From Bryobacteraceae bacterium (GTDB lineage: Bacteria; Acidobacteriota; Terriglobia; Bryobacterales; Bryobacteraceae): a DNA stretch of 64,000 bases. How positions within the stretch are numbered: position 1 is the stretch's first letter; each line of letters starts with the position of its first letter. Below, piece by piece: positions 25,101-33,544 of this stretch. Below the pieces are notes generated by a model. It ran no database searches, had not been told where the DNA came from, and worked only from the letters and a program-made list of their open reading frames with translations. Made by a program: the position numbers and the translations under genes. The stretch is taken from the NCBI GenBank assembly GCA_026002855.1, contig BPGD01000001.1, positions 1,267,972-1,331,971 of the forward strand. Reading direction: 5' to 3'.

Positions 25101-27215
25101 TCAGAAATCAAGGGCGAGGACGTCATAGAGCGCGATGGGCGGGGTCTGTGTCTCCACCACGCCCTCGCGGCAGGTAACGCGCGCTTCCTGGCCGTGCCAG
25201 AGCCATCGGGCGCGTCTGGGCCGCTGCGCGCAGCGCAGCCGCAGGCGCTGCGGCGGAAGCGGAATGTGTTCGCGGATGGGCCCTTTCATCGCATAGGGGT
25301 TTGTCAGGTTCACGAGGTGCACGGTGATCGAAGAGGCCTGCCGCCAGACGGCCACGTCCACCAGTCCGGGGCCCTCGAGCATGAGCACCGGCGGCTCGTT
25401 CAGCGCCCAGCGCACCGCATTGGCGAGCAGACGCCCATGATCGGGGCACAGCACCTCCCAGAATGTGCGGTCAATGTCCCACGGGAAGTAGACGACACGG
25501 CCCTGGCCGTGAAGACGGCACACGACAGCAGGGATCGACGTGGGCGGCTGGCGCACGTAGACCTCTTCCATCGGGAGGTCCGGATAGGACGGCATCGTCG
25601 TCAGCGGCGCGAGCTCGCGGCCGTGGGGCGTGATCTCCACCCGGCGCACGCCATGAATCAGGCGGCCGGCGTCCCGGAGGCCGTCGAGCAGCGGGTGCTC
25701 GCGGTCGCGGATGTCGATATAGGCGTTCTGCTGGCGCAGGATGGTGCGGCCGGCGTAAGAACAGCCGAACAGGCCGGCAAGGCCGAAGTCCGGCCGTCGG
25801 CGTCCGTCCGCATCGTAGAGCGACGTTTCGTGCGTGGCGACGAGGCCGCCGCCGCGGGCGGCGAAAGCGCGCAGTTGCTCGCACTGTCCGTCGGAAAGCA
25901 CGGCGAGGTTGGGCAGGATCAGCGTGCGGAAGGGGCGCAGGCGCTCCTCGTCGAGCAGCCCGTCGTGGACCATTTCGAACGGGATGCGCGCTTCGACCAG
26001 CGCGTGGCAGACGCCGCGGATGAAATCATCGGCATCGGGCGCGGCCAGCCGCGCCGTCTCCTGCGAGTAGACGAGGGCCACGCGGGCCAGGCTGGCTTCG
26101 TTGCGGAAGTACGGCTCGTGAGCGGCGTGCCAGGCGAAAAGTTCCTCGACGGGCCGCAGCCAGCGTTGATCGAGGGGCTTCGCGTTGAATTTGGTGATCC
26201 ACGGACGCATCCCGTGGGCCATCCCATCAGCGGTCCAGAGCTGGATCTCGGCAGGCTGCTGCACGGAGTCTTTCCAGCGGTACGGTGCCTCCAGACCCAC
26301 GGAGATGATGCCGGCCACGGGCTTGTTGCCGAGTGTGGCGCGGTACTCTCTGGCGTTCTTGCCATTGGCCCAGGCGGGTTGCACGCCGTAGCGCGCCTGC
26401 CGGTCGGCCACAAGGAAGGGCGCGCGGGCGCCTGCGCGCTTCATGTCGATTTCGGCGTTGGCGCCGCCGCCGGTATTCGGAATGAAGGCCGCCTGCGGAC
26501 GCACGCTGCGCACGGCGGCGTCGAGCGTGTCCCACAGTTCGAACAGGCGCTCGTTCAGAAACGCCCGCCATAGGGGCCAGAGCGGGTCGCTGCGGTCGGC
26601 GGTGCGCGGCAGGTCGTGGCCGCAGAAGGCGCGGAAGTTCCGGTGGCAATGGATGCACCAGCAGATGCCGGAGCCCGACCAGCGATTCGCGAAGATGCCA
26701 TCGATTTCATAGCGTTCAGCGATCTCGCGCACCACGTCGCGCATGAACTCGAAGTTGTAGGGGCCCAGACCGCAGGTGACCCAGTAGTCCGGCATCGCCC
26801 AGTGGCGGCGCGGGCGGCCTTCGGCATCGCGGGCGATCCAGTCCGGGTGCGCCTGAAAGACGTCGTCGTGCGCAGCGTGAGGATCGACCCGCGCGAGGAT
26901 GACGAGCCCCATGCGGCGGCACTCGCGGACGAGCTCGCCGAACGGATCATCGCCGTCCTTCATGAAGCGCGAGCGGTAGTGCAGCGGGATGCGCGTGGGG
27001 TAAAAGGCGACACAGCCGCCGGCGGAAAGGCAGACGCCCTGGGCGCGGACGCGGCGGATGTAGTCCAGCCAGAAATTCATGTCGTAGCGGCCGGGGTCGT
27101 CCTCGACGAAGGCCAGTTGCAGCCAGCGCATCGGCTGCGCGAGCCGCGAGCCGGCCGCGGGCGTCTGCCAGGCGGCCGAGACCAGGGGCGATGCGGCGAA
27201 TTCCCTTCGGGTCAT
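25101..27215 (-). CDS. Tat-exported glycoside hydrolase-like protein
   Basis: Predicted 704 aa from ATG 27215, which has GAGGAG just upstream and opens a twin-arginine signal (MTRREFAASPLVSAA). The first 350 residues look like a TIM barrel of the clan-A/GH42 type: YDMNFWLDYIRRVRAQGV, LVILARVDPHAAHDDVF, ERYEIDGIFANRWSG, with a CxxC-like cluster in GICWCIHCHRNF. The middle has a flavodoxin-like trimerisation-type domain (RTLILPNLAVLSDGQCEQLRAFAARGGGLVATHETSLYD), as in GH42 beta-galactosidases. No catalytic glutamate pair can be assigned with certainty. It likely acts on a glycan in the periplasm; substrate unknown. Divergent from the UPF0182 gene by 65 bases. Confidence 0.78.
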   Translation of the reverse strand: MTRREFAASPLVSAAWQTPAAGSRLAQPMRWLQLAFVEDDPGRYDMNFWLDYIRRVRAQGVCLSAGGCVAFYPTRIPLHYRSRFMKDGDDPFGELVRECRRMGLVILARVDPHAAHDDVFQAHPDWIARDAEGRPRRHWAMPDYWVTCGLGPYNFEFMRDVVREIAERYEIDGIFANRWSGSGICWCIHCHRNFRAFCGHDLPRTADRSDPLWPLWRAFLNERLFELWDTLDAAVRSVRPQAAFIPNTGGGANAEIDMKRAGARAPFLVADRQARYGVQPAWANGKNAREYRATLGNKPVAGIISVGLEAPYRWKDSVQQPAEIQLWTADGMAHGMRPWITKFNAKPLDQRWLRPVEELFAWHAAHEPYFRNEASLARVALVYSQETARLAAPDADDFIRGVCHALVEARIPFEMVHDGLLDEERLRPFRTLILPNLAVLSDGQCEQLRAFAARGGGLVATHETSLYDADGRRRPDFGLAGLFGCSYAGRTILRQQNAYIDIRDREHPLLDGLRDAGRLIHGVRRVEITPHGRELAPLTTMPSYPDLPMEEVYVRQPPTSIPAVVCRLHGQGRVVYFPWDIDRTFWEVLCPDHGRLLANAVRWALNEPPVLMLEGPGLVDVAVWRQASSITVHLVNLTNPYAMKGPIREHIPLPPQRLRLRCAQRPRRARWLWHGQEARVTCREGVVETQTPPIALYDVLALDF

Positions 27216-27280
27216 ATGCTCCTCGCGAACGGGCATGGAAGTTCACCGGGAAGCATACACTGGTTCGAGGGAGCGGACAC

Positions 27281-29977
27281 ATGGCCCGTACAACGCTTGT
27301 CGTCATCCTGGTCCTGATCCTGGTGAGCGCCCGCTGGATTGCGGGTCTGGCCATCGAATACCAGTGGTGGAAAGAAATGCGCCAGGTGGAGACCTGGCTG
27401 CAAATGCTGTCTTACAATCTGGTTCCGGCCACGCTGGCGGCGCTGGTGGCGTTTGCCGCGCTCTGGGTGGCGCACGCGCGCGGCATGAAACACGCCGGCA
27501 CCGGGCTCCGGCATCATCCCGTCTACGCGGCCATCTCGACTGTCGTGCTCCTGCTGCTGGGCGCCTTCCTGGCCGCCGCCACCGTGGACGGCTGGACGAT
27601 TGTGCGCTGGGCCGGCAGCCGCGGCGCTCCCGGCGGCTGGCAGGATCCGGTGTTCGGCCATCCGCTCAGTTTCTACTTCTTCGATGTGCCGTTTTATCGG
27701 GTACTGCTGCGCTTCGTGCTGGGCACGTCGCTGGCCGCCGCGCTCGTCTTCTGGGCCGCGGCGCGGTTCTGGGAGCTGCGCAGCCGCACGTGGTTCGCCA
27801 GTGAGATGGGCGGGCCGATGGAGTTTGACTTCGGCGACCTGCGCGGCTCATTTGAGGCGCGGTTCCTGCGCGCAGCGGCGGCGCTGTTCTTCGTGGCTTG
27901 GGCCGTCTCCATCCTGCTGGGCCGTTACGACCTGCTGTTTGAGGACCACGGGTCGCTGGTGGGGGTGGACTGGACAGCGGACAACGTCAGCCTGCCGCTG
28001 GCATGGCTGAAGTCCGCCGCAGCGCTCGCCGCGGCGGCCGCGTTTCTGGCCGGGCGCTTCCGCTGGGCGCTGGTGTTTCCGGCGGTGCTGATCGTGGGCG
28101 CGCTGCTACCGCCGCTGTTCACCGCCCTCTATGTCCGGCCCAGCGAGATCACCATCCAGCGGCCGTACATCGAACGCCACATCGCGGCAACGCGCGCCGC
28201 CTACCGGCTGGACCGCCAGGCGGTGGAGACCGACTTCCCGGCCCAACTGGAGGCGCCGATCGACCGCAACAAACACCGCGCGCTGTTCGACAACGTGCGG
28301 CTCTGGGACTGGCGGGCCTTCCACGACACGGTGACGCAGATCCAGGCCCTGCGGCCGTATTATGTCTTTCACGACACCGACGTCGACCGCTACCAGATCG
28401 ATGGACAGTTGCGGCAGATCCTCGTGACGCCGCGCGAAATCGACGTGGCGCAACTGCCCGCAGACGCGCGCGCCCGCTGGATCAACCCGCATTTCGTCTA
28501 CACTCACGGCTACGGCATGGTGGCGGCCGAGGCCTCCCGGATCACCAGTGACGGGCTCCCGTACCTGCTGATCCAGGATGCCCCGCCAGTGGTGCGCACG
28601 AAATCGCTCCGGCTGACGCGGCCGGAGATCTACTTCGGCGAAGTTTCGCACGAGCCCGTGTTCGTGCACACGAAGCAGCCGGAGTTTGATTATCCATCGG
28701 GCTCCGGCAACGTGGAGACGCGTTACGCGGGCAAGGGCGGATTCCCGATCTCCTCGATGCCGCTGCGCGTGGCCGCAGCGCTGCGTTACGGTGACTGGAA
28801 CATCGTGCTGACGTCGTATCTGACGCCGGAAAGCCGGATGATCATTCGCCGCAAGGTGCGCGAGCGGCTGGAGGCGCTGGCCGAGTTCATCCTCTGGGAT
28901 CAGGACCCGTATCTCGTCATCACCCGCGATGGGCGGCTCGTGTGGATGGTGGACGGCTACACGGCCAGTGCGTCGCACCCATATTCGCGGGCCCTGCGCA
29001 TTTCCGACGCCGGCGTCATCAACTACATCCGCAACTCGGTCAAAGCCACGGTGGACGCTTACGACGGCGAGGTGCGGATCTATGTGTTCGACGAGGAGGA
29101 CCCGATTCTGGCCTCCTACCGCAGGCTCTTCCCGAAACTGTTCACGCCCAGGAGCGCCATGCCGGCCGACCTGCGCGCCCATGCGCGCTATCCGGAGACG
29201 ATCTTCCGCATCCAGGCCGAGATCTATCGCACATATCATATGACCGATCCGGAGGCCTTCTACAACAAGGAGGACGTCTGGGACCTGGCGCGGAACCTGA
29301 ACAGCGCCTCCGGGCGTCCACAGCCGGTGACGCCGACCTACATCGTGGCGGCGCTGCCCGGCAGCGACACGCCGGAGTTCCTGCTGATGACCACGTTTAC
29401 GCCGCGCAACAAGGACAACCTGATCGGGCTGATGGTGGCCCGTTGCGACGGCGACGCGCTGGGCGAACTGCACTTCCTCCAGCTCTCCAAGCAGCAGCTC
29501 ATCTTCGGGCCGATGCAGATCGAGGCGCGCATCAACCAGGACCAGATCATCAGCAAGGACCTGACGCTGTGGAACCAGCAGGGCTCGCAGGTGCTGCGCG
29601 GGCAGATGCTGGTGCTTCCGGTGGATAACACGCTCGTCTATGTGGAGCCGATCTACATTCAGGCGGCCGAGGCGCGGATGCCGCAGCTCAAGAAAGTGGT
29701 CGTGGCAATGGGCAACCGGCTGATCTATGCCGACACGTACGAAGATGCGCTGGCGCAGCTCACCGGACAGCAGGCCCCGCCGGCGCGGCCCGCCGAAGCG
29801 CCGGCCGCGGCTCCGGCAGCCCAGCCGCCGGCCGCCGATGAGAGCCGCAAGCTGCTCGAGGAGATTTCACGGCGGCTCCAACGCTACCGGGAACTGATGG
29901 GGCAGGGCCGTTTCGCCGACGCCGGCCGGGAGATCGAGGCGGTGGAACGGCTGGCTGCGGGACAAAAGCAGCCGTAA
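27281..29977 (+). CDS. UPF0182-family large membrane protein
   Basis: Predicted 898 aa from ATG 27281. The N-terminal 300 residues hold about seven membrane helices (for example LVVILVLILVSARWIAGLAI and VYAAISTVVLLLLGAFLAA), and the rest is a large soluble domain with family blocks such as ERHIAATRAAYRLD, YVEPIYIQAAE and MPQLKKVVVAMGNRLIYADTYEDAL. A proline/alanine-rich tail and a short coiled coil (LLEEISRRLQRYRELMGQGRF) end it. The family is widespread in actinobacteria, cyanobacteria and acidobacteria, and its function is not established. The gene stands alone between a divergent glycosidase-like gene and a response regulator 74 bases downstream. Confidence 0.93.
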   Translation: MARTTLVVILVLILVSARWIAGLAIEYQWWKEMRQVETWLQMLSYNLVPATLAALVAFAALWVAHARGMKHAGTGLRHHPVYAAISTVVLLLLGAFLAAATVDGWTIVRWAGSRGAPGGWQDPVFGHPLSFYFFDVPFYRVLLRFVLGTSLAAALVFWAAARFWELRSRTWFASEMGGPMEFDFGDLRGSFEARFLRAAAALFFVAWAVSILLGRYDLLFEDHGSLVGVDWTADNVSLPLAWLKSAAALAAAAAFLAGRFRWALVFPAVLIVGALLPPLFTALYVRPSEITIQRPYIERHIAATRAAYRLDRQAVETDFPAQLEAPIDRNKHRALFDNVRLWDWRAFHDTVTQIQALRPYYVFHDTDVDRYQIDGQLRQILVTPREIDVAQLPADARARWINPHFVYTHGYGMVAAEASRITSDGLPYLLIQDAPPVVRTKSLRLTRPEIYFGEVSHEPVFVHTKQPEFDYPSGSGNVETRYAGKGGFPISSMPLRVAAALRYGDWNIVLTSYLTPESRMIIRRKVRERLEALAEFILWDQDPYLVITRDGRLVWMVDGYTASASHPYSRALRISDAGVINYIRNSVKATVDAYDGEVRIYVFDEEDPILASYRRLFPKLFTPRSAMPADLRAHARYPETIFRIQAEIYRTYHMTDPEAFYNKEDVWDLARNLNSASGRPQPVTPTYIVAALPGSDTPEFLLMTTFTPRNKDNLIGLMVARCDGDALGELHFLQLSKQQLIFGPMQIEARINQDQIISKDLTLWNQQGSQVLRGQMLVLPVDNTLVYVEPIYIQAAEARMPQLKKVVVAMGNRLIYADTYEDALAQLTGQQAPPARPAEAPAAAPAAQPPAADESRKLLEEISRRLQRYRELMGQGRFADAGREIEAVERLAAGQKQP

Positions 29978-30051
29978 CGCTTCGCGCCGCGGGCACATTT
30001 TTTCCGATTCCTTTCGCAGCGTCGAATCATTACACTGAGGAAGGCAGTCTC

Positions 30052-30438
30052 ATGGAGGAGCGAGCCGGCAGAAAGATTCTTGTGGTCGATGACGACCCGG
30101 GCGTGCGCGACGTCATCCGCAGCATGCTCGAGTCGGCGGGCTACCAGGTGCTTGCCGCGGAGAACGGCAGGGAGGCAATGAAAATCCTCAAGAGCGCACG
30201 AGTCGACCTGATCCTCACCGACCTGGTGATGCCGGAGCAGGAGGGGATCGAAACGATCAAGACGCTGCGCCGCGATTACCCTGACGTGAAGGTGATCGCA
30301 ATGAGCGGGGCCTTCGGCGGAGACTACCTGAGGATTGCGTCCTACCTGGGGGCGCATGGCACCCTGCCCAAGCCGATCCAGATGCCCGCCCTGCTAAAGC
30401 TGATCGCCGAAACGCTGGGCCAGGAGCCAGGAGAATGA
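30052..30438 (+). CDS. Single-domain CheY-like response regulator
   Basis: Predicted 128 aa, one receiver domain with no output. Acidic pocket DDD at residues 13-15, phosphoacceptor Asp57 in LILTDLVMPEQEG, and Lys107 in TLPKPIQ are all present. Such proteins relay phosphate or act by protein contact. GAGGAAGG lies upstream of the ATG, so unlike many neighbours it has a normal leader. No kinase adjoins it; the two orphan histidine kinases in the window (15892 and 47074) are possible but unproven partners. Confidence 0.93.
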   Translation: MEERAGRKILVVDDDPGVRDVIRSMLESAGYQVLAAENGREAMKILKSARVDLILTDLVMPEQEGIETIKTLRRDYPDVKVIAMSGAFGGDYLRIASYLGAHGTLPKPIQMPALLKLIAETLGQEPGE

Positions 30439-30443
30439 GCGCC

Positions 30444-30463
30444 CCGGACCCATCCGGGTCCGG
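30444..30463 (+). terminator. GC-rich hairpin after the response regulator
   Basis: CCGGACCC (30444-30451) and GGGTCCGG (30456-30463) form a perfect 8-bp stem with an ATCC loop, starting six bases after the stop codon. There is no T-run, so termination would be Rho-independent only if weak. Position and symmetry still make it a likely transcript end. Confidence 0.45.
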
Positions 30464-30515
30464 TGAGCAGCAGAGCCGCCAGTGAAGCGGCACGGCACGG
30501 CGGCGCACAAACCCA

Positions 30516-30562
30516 ATGTCGGCTCATTCCGCCATCGCATCGGGCTCGCTCCGTTCGCAGCT
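30516..30562. repeat. Dispersed repeat, copy B
   Basis: This has the same blocks as the segment at 25013-25077: GCTCATTCCGCC, GGGCTCG and GCTCCGTTCGC-A-GCTC. Here the blocks are packed closely. It lies in the 208-base gap before the TauE gene. Confidence 0.4.
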
Positions 30563-30646
30563 CAGAAGCGCGGGAACGCCAGGTGGTGAGGCCGCCTCCT
30601 CTGTCCCCTTCGCGTATGCTGGATTCAGCGTCGCTCGCGTTTCCCC

Positions 30647-31375
30647 ATGCCCCAACTGGAACCCTGGCAGTGGGCGCTTGGTGCCCTTTGCGCGTTTTCC
30701 GTCGGATTGGCCAAGACCGGCCTGCCCGGCCTCGGCATCCTCGTCGTCCCGATGATCGTGCTCACCGTCGGCGATGCCCGCAAGGCGGCCGCGTGGCTGC
30801 TGCCCATCCTTTGCACGGCAGACGTGTTCGCCGTCGTGTACTGGCGCCGCCACGCCGCCATCGGCCGTCTGTGGAGCCTCGCCCCGTGGGCGCTGGCCGG
30901 CATGGCTGGCGGCGCCGCCGCGCTCTCGATTCAGGAGCGCGTCCTGCGGCCGATGGTCGGCGCGATCGTGCTCATCATGCTGGCGGCGTATCTCATCCGG
31001 CGCCGGGCCCGGAACCCCGCCGCCGTCGCGCCGCACCCCGCGCTGTACGGCATCGCCGCGGGGTTTGCCACCACGGTGGCCAATGCCGCCGGACCGGTCA
31101 TGAACCTGTACCTGCTCTCAAAGCGGCTCCCGAAGGAGGAATTCATCGCCACCGGAGCATGGTTCTTCTTCGTGATCAACCTCACGAAAATCCCCATCTA
31201 CGCCGCCCACGGGCTGTTCAGCCGGCAGTCGCTCGTCTTCGACCTGCTGATGGTTCCGGCGGTCTTCGCGGGCGCGCTCGGCGGGCGTCGCTTAGTCGAA
31301 CATATTTCTCCAACCATGTTTGAATGGCTCGTGGTCGCCCTCACTGCCCTGTCCACCTGGTTCCTGTTCCGCTGA
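30647..31375 (+). CDS. TauE/SafE-family anion exporter
   Basis: Predicted 242 aa with about seven to eight membrane helices. The two family half-repeats are seen in FSVGLAKTGLPGLGILVVPM and GIAAGFATTVANAAGPVMNLYLL. Members export sulfite, sulfoacetate or other small organosulfur anions; a few serve other acids. The substrate cannot be told. The ATG at 30647 is the natural start of the first helix. The last 35 bases overlap the convergent acetate kinase gene (31341-31375). Confidence 0.9.
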   Translation: MPQLEPWQWALGALCAFSVGLAKTGLPGLGILVVPMIVLTVGDARKAAAWLLPILCTADVFAVVYWRRHAAIGRLWSLAPWALAGMAGGAAALSIQERVLRPMVGAIVLIMLAAYLIRRRARNPAAVAPHPALYGIAAGFATTVANAAGPVMNLYLLSKRLPKEEFIATGAWFFFVINLTKIPIYAAHGLFSRQSLVFDLLMVPAVFAGALGGRRLVEHISPTMFEWLVVALTALSTWFLFR

Positions 31376-32417
31376 CCACCCGCGCCGTGTCGCGCGCGAT
31401 CAGCAGCTCCTCGTGGGTCGGCACCACCAGCACTTCGAACCGCCCCAGCCGCTCCAGCCCTTCCAGGATGCCCGCACGGATCTCCGGCCGGTTCTCGCCA
31501 ATCCCACCGGTGAACACGATCGCGTCGGCGCCGCCCAGCACCGCCCAATAGGCCCCGATGTACTTCTTCGCGCGGTAGCAGAAGACGTCGATGGCCAGCC
31601 GCGCGCGCGCGTCGCCGGCGGCGGCCGCCTCGACGAGATCGCGCATGTCATTCGACCGCCCCGAAAGGCCAAGCAGGCCGCTGCGCCGGATGAACAGCTC
31701 CTCCACTTCGTCCACGCTCATGCCTTTGGCGCGCATCAGATGGAAGACGACGCCCGGGTCGATGTCGCCGCACCGAGTGCCCATGATGAGCCCTTCAATT
31801 GGCGTGAAACCGAGCGAGACGTCCACCGCGCGGCCGCCATCGACGGCGCAGATCGAACAGCCGTTGCCCAGATGACAGGTGATCAGCCGGCACCGCTTCG
31901 GCGATAGCCCCAGCAGCTCGGCGGCGCGCGCGCTCACATAGCGGTGCGAGGTGCCATGGAAGCCGTAGCGGCGGATGTGATCGCGCTCGTAATATTCGAG
32001 CGGCAGCCCGTAGAGGAACACGCGCGGCTCCAGGGTGTGGAAGAAGGCCGTGTCGAAGACGGCCACGTGCGGCGCCTGGCTCAGCAGCGCCTTCGCCGCA
32101 CGGTAGCAGGCCAGGTTGGGCGGGTTGTGCAACGGGGCCAGCGCACAGCACGCCTCAATCACCCCCTCGACTTCCCTGTCGATCAGCACCGCCTCGCGGT
32201 ACCTCTCGCCCCCATGCACCACGCGGTGGCCCACCGCGTCTGCCTCGCCGGTCCGCTCCAGGGCCTCCCGGACCGCCGCCCAGTGGTCGGCCGGCCCGCC
32301 TGGCGCGCCAATCCGCTCCACCACACCCTTCACCAGCACCTCCTCGGCGCCGTCCTCCAGGCGGATGACCTGGTATTTCAGCGAAGAGCTGCCTGCGTTC
32401 AACACGAGCACCCGCAT
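31341..32417 (-). CDS. ackA: Acetate kinase
   Basis: Predicted 358 aa, somewhat shorter than the usual 395-405. It interconverts acetate plus ATP and acetyl phosphate plus ADP. Family blocks: VLVLNAGSSSLKYQVI at the start, VAVFDTAFFHTLEP, YGFHGTSHRYV, CHLGNGCSICAV, TPIEGLIMGTRCGDIDPG, VFTGGIGENRPEIR. The C-terminus is trimmed after EELLIARDTARVV. No phosphotransacetylase is adjacent; a phosphoketolase or Pta would be needed elsewhere. TGG-TAAGCT ends nine bases before the ATG with no ribosome-binding site. Overlaps the TauE gene at its 3' end. Confidence 0.95.
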   Translation of the reverse strand: MRVLVLNAGSSSLKYQVIRLEDGAEEVLVKGVVERIGAPGGPADHWAAVREALERTGEADAVGHRVVHGGERYREAVLIDREVEGVIEACCALAPLHNPPNLACYRAAKALLSQAPHVAVFDTAFFHTLEPRVFLYGLPLEYYERDHIRRYGFHGTSHRYVSARAAELLGLSPKRCRLITCHLGNGCSICAVDGGRAVDVSLGFTPIEGLIMGTRCGDIDPGVVFHLMRAKGMSVDEVEELFIRRSGLLGLSGRSNDMRDLVEAAAAGDARARLAIDVFCYRAKKYIGAYWAVLGGADAIVFTGGIGENRPEIRAGILEGLERLGRFEVLVVPTHEELLIARDTARVVSGTGTRWTGQ

Positions 32418-32426
32418 TGCGCCGAC

Positions 32427-32435
32427 AGCTTACCA
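32427..32435 (-). promoter_or_regulatory. Extended -10 (TGG-TAAGCT) for ackA, probably leaderless
   Basis: TGG followed by TAAGCT (32432-32427) ends nine bases before the ackA ATG at 32417. No Shine-Dalgarno site is seen in the gap. Confidence 0.45.
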
Positions 32436-32447
32436 CCCGCAAAGGCC

Positions 32448-32477
32448 TTGCCGCCTAATCGGGCAAATTGGTATGAT
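32448..32477 (+). promoter_or_regulatory. Sigma-70 type promoter (TTGCCG-18-TATGAT) for the radical SAM gene
   Basis: TTGCCG (32448-32453) and TATGAT (32472-32477) are 18 bases apart. The -10 ends eight bases before the ATG at 32486, so the transcript would begin at about 32484, nearly leaderless. Confidence 0.55.
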
Positions 32478-32485
32478 TTGGGGGA

Positions 32486-33532
32486 ATGCGGAAGGTCCCA
32501 CTGAGCCAGTCGTTGCGGATCATCGCCCAGGGCTCGGCCAACTGGCTCGCCGGGCGTCCCATTGTCGTCTCTTTCGAGGTCACCGACTCCTGTACCTGTT
32601 ACTGCCGCCACTGCGACCACGGCGGCCCGAAGGACGACTCGCGCAATCTCCGCCCGGAAGAGTACCGGAGGTACACGGAAACGCTGAAGCCTTGCGTCGT
32701 GCAGGTCTCGGGCGGCGAACCGCTGCTACGTGACGACCTGCCCGAGGTGGTGCGTAACATCAAGCGCCCGGACGGCCTGCCCTACATCCTGCTCGTCTCC
32801 TCATGGTCGCTGATGACGCCGGAGCGATACCTCGAGCTGCGTGAGGCGGGCGTCGACCAGTTCAACGTTTCGCTGGATTTTCCCGACGCGCGCCACGACG
32901 AGTTCCGCATGTACCCTGGACTGTTCGCGCACCTGAACGAGGTGGTGCCGAAGTGCGCCGCCTACGGCTTCGACGACATCGTGCTGAACACCTGCATCAC
33001 CGCCGCCAACGTGGCCGAGATCAACGCAGTCGCCGACAAGGCGCGCGAGTGGGGCGTCAACATCTGCATCAGCGCCTATTCGGCGCGCCGCACCGGTTGC
33101 CGCGAGCTCTTCCCGGGCACGCCCGAACTGCTTGCGATCCTGAACCGCGAGCTCGACCGGCTCGAGTCTCGCCGTGACGAAACCAACTGGATCGTCAGCG
33201 CCCCTACCACCATCGAAGCCACGCGCCGATATTTTGAAACCGGCGGCGCCCCAGGCTGCAAGGCGGGGCTGCGCTTTCTGGTGGTGACCGCCGACGGCAA
33301 GCTCCAGCCCTGCTCGATGCAGTTCCACCGTTACGAGCTGCACGAACAGGCACGCATGGTGCGCGAGTTCACCATGAACAACCGGTGCGACGAATGCTAC
33401 GTCGCCATCCGCTCGAACCTCGACAAGACGTTCCCGCAACTGCTGCGGGAGAACGTCGCGCGCTACCTGAGCTTTTCCAATTCCACGAAGTCCGCGGCGC
33501 GCCGTTCGGCGGCCGCCGCCGGAGGCTGCTGA
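32486..33532 (+). CDS. Radical SAM protein with a cysteine-bearing C-terminal region
   Basis: Predicted 348 aa. The iron-sulfur motif CX3CX2C is in CTCYCRHC (near residues 37-44), followed by the SAM-binding VQVSGGEPLLRDDL. The barrel runs to about residue 220 (FNVSLDFPDARHDEFR, VLNTCITAANVAEINAVADKA). Further cysteines in GAPGCKAGL, LQPCSMQFH and NRCDECYVAI look like a reduced SPASM-type auxiliary cluster region, as in peptide- or cofactor-modifying and BchE/HpnH-like proteins. HpnH-like (hopanoid) members are similar in length, but specific marks are not clear. No precursor peptide is visible. A strong promoter lies directly before it. Convergent with the MDR gene, 12 bases apart. Confidence 0.88.
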   Translation: MRKVPLSQSLRIIAQGSANWLAGRPIVVSFEVTDSCTCYCRHCDHGGPKDDSRNLRPEEYRRYTETLKPCVVQVSGGEPLLRDDLPEVVRNIKRPDGLPYILLVSSWSLMTPERYLELREAGVDQFNVSLDFPDARHDEFRMYPGLFAHLNEVVPKCAAYGFDDIVLNTCITAANVAEINAVADKAREWGVNICISAYSARRTGCRELFPGTPELLAILNRELDRLESRRDETNWIVSAPTTIEATRRYFETGGAPGCKAGLRFLVVTADGKLQPCSMQFHRYELHEQARMVREFTMNNRCDECYVAIRSNLDKTFPQLLRENVARYLSFSNSTKSAARRSAAAAGGC

Positions 33533-33544
33533 GCCCTTTCCGGT

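Noticed and set aside
28106-29473. 455-codon minus-strand open frame
   Set aside because: Antisense to the UPF0182 gene, which has a clear family match.
30463-31323. Plus-strand open frame overlapping the TauE gene in another frame
   Set aside because: Covers a helix-rich real gene and gives an Arg/Pro-rich product.
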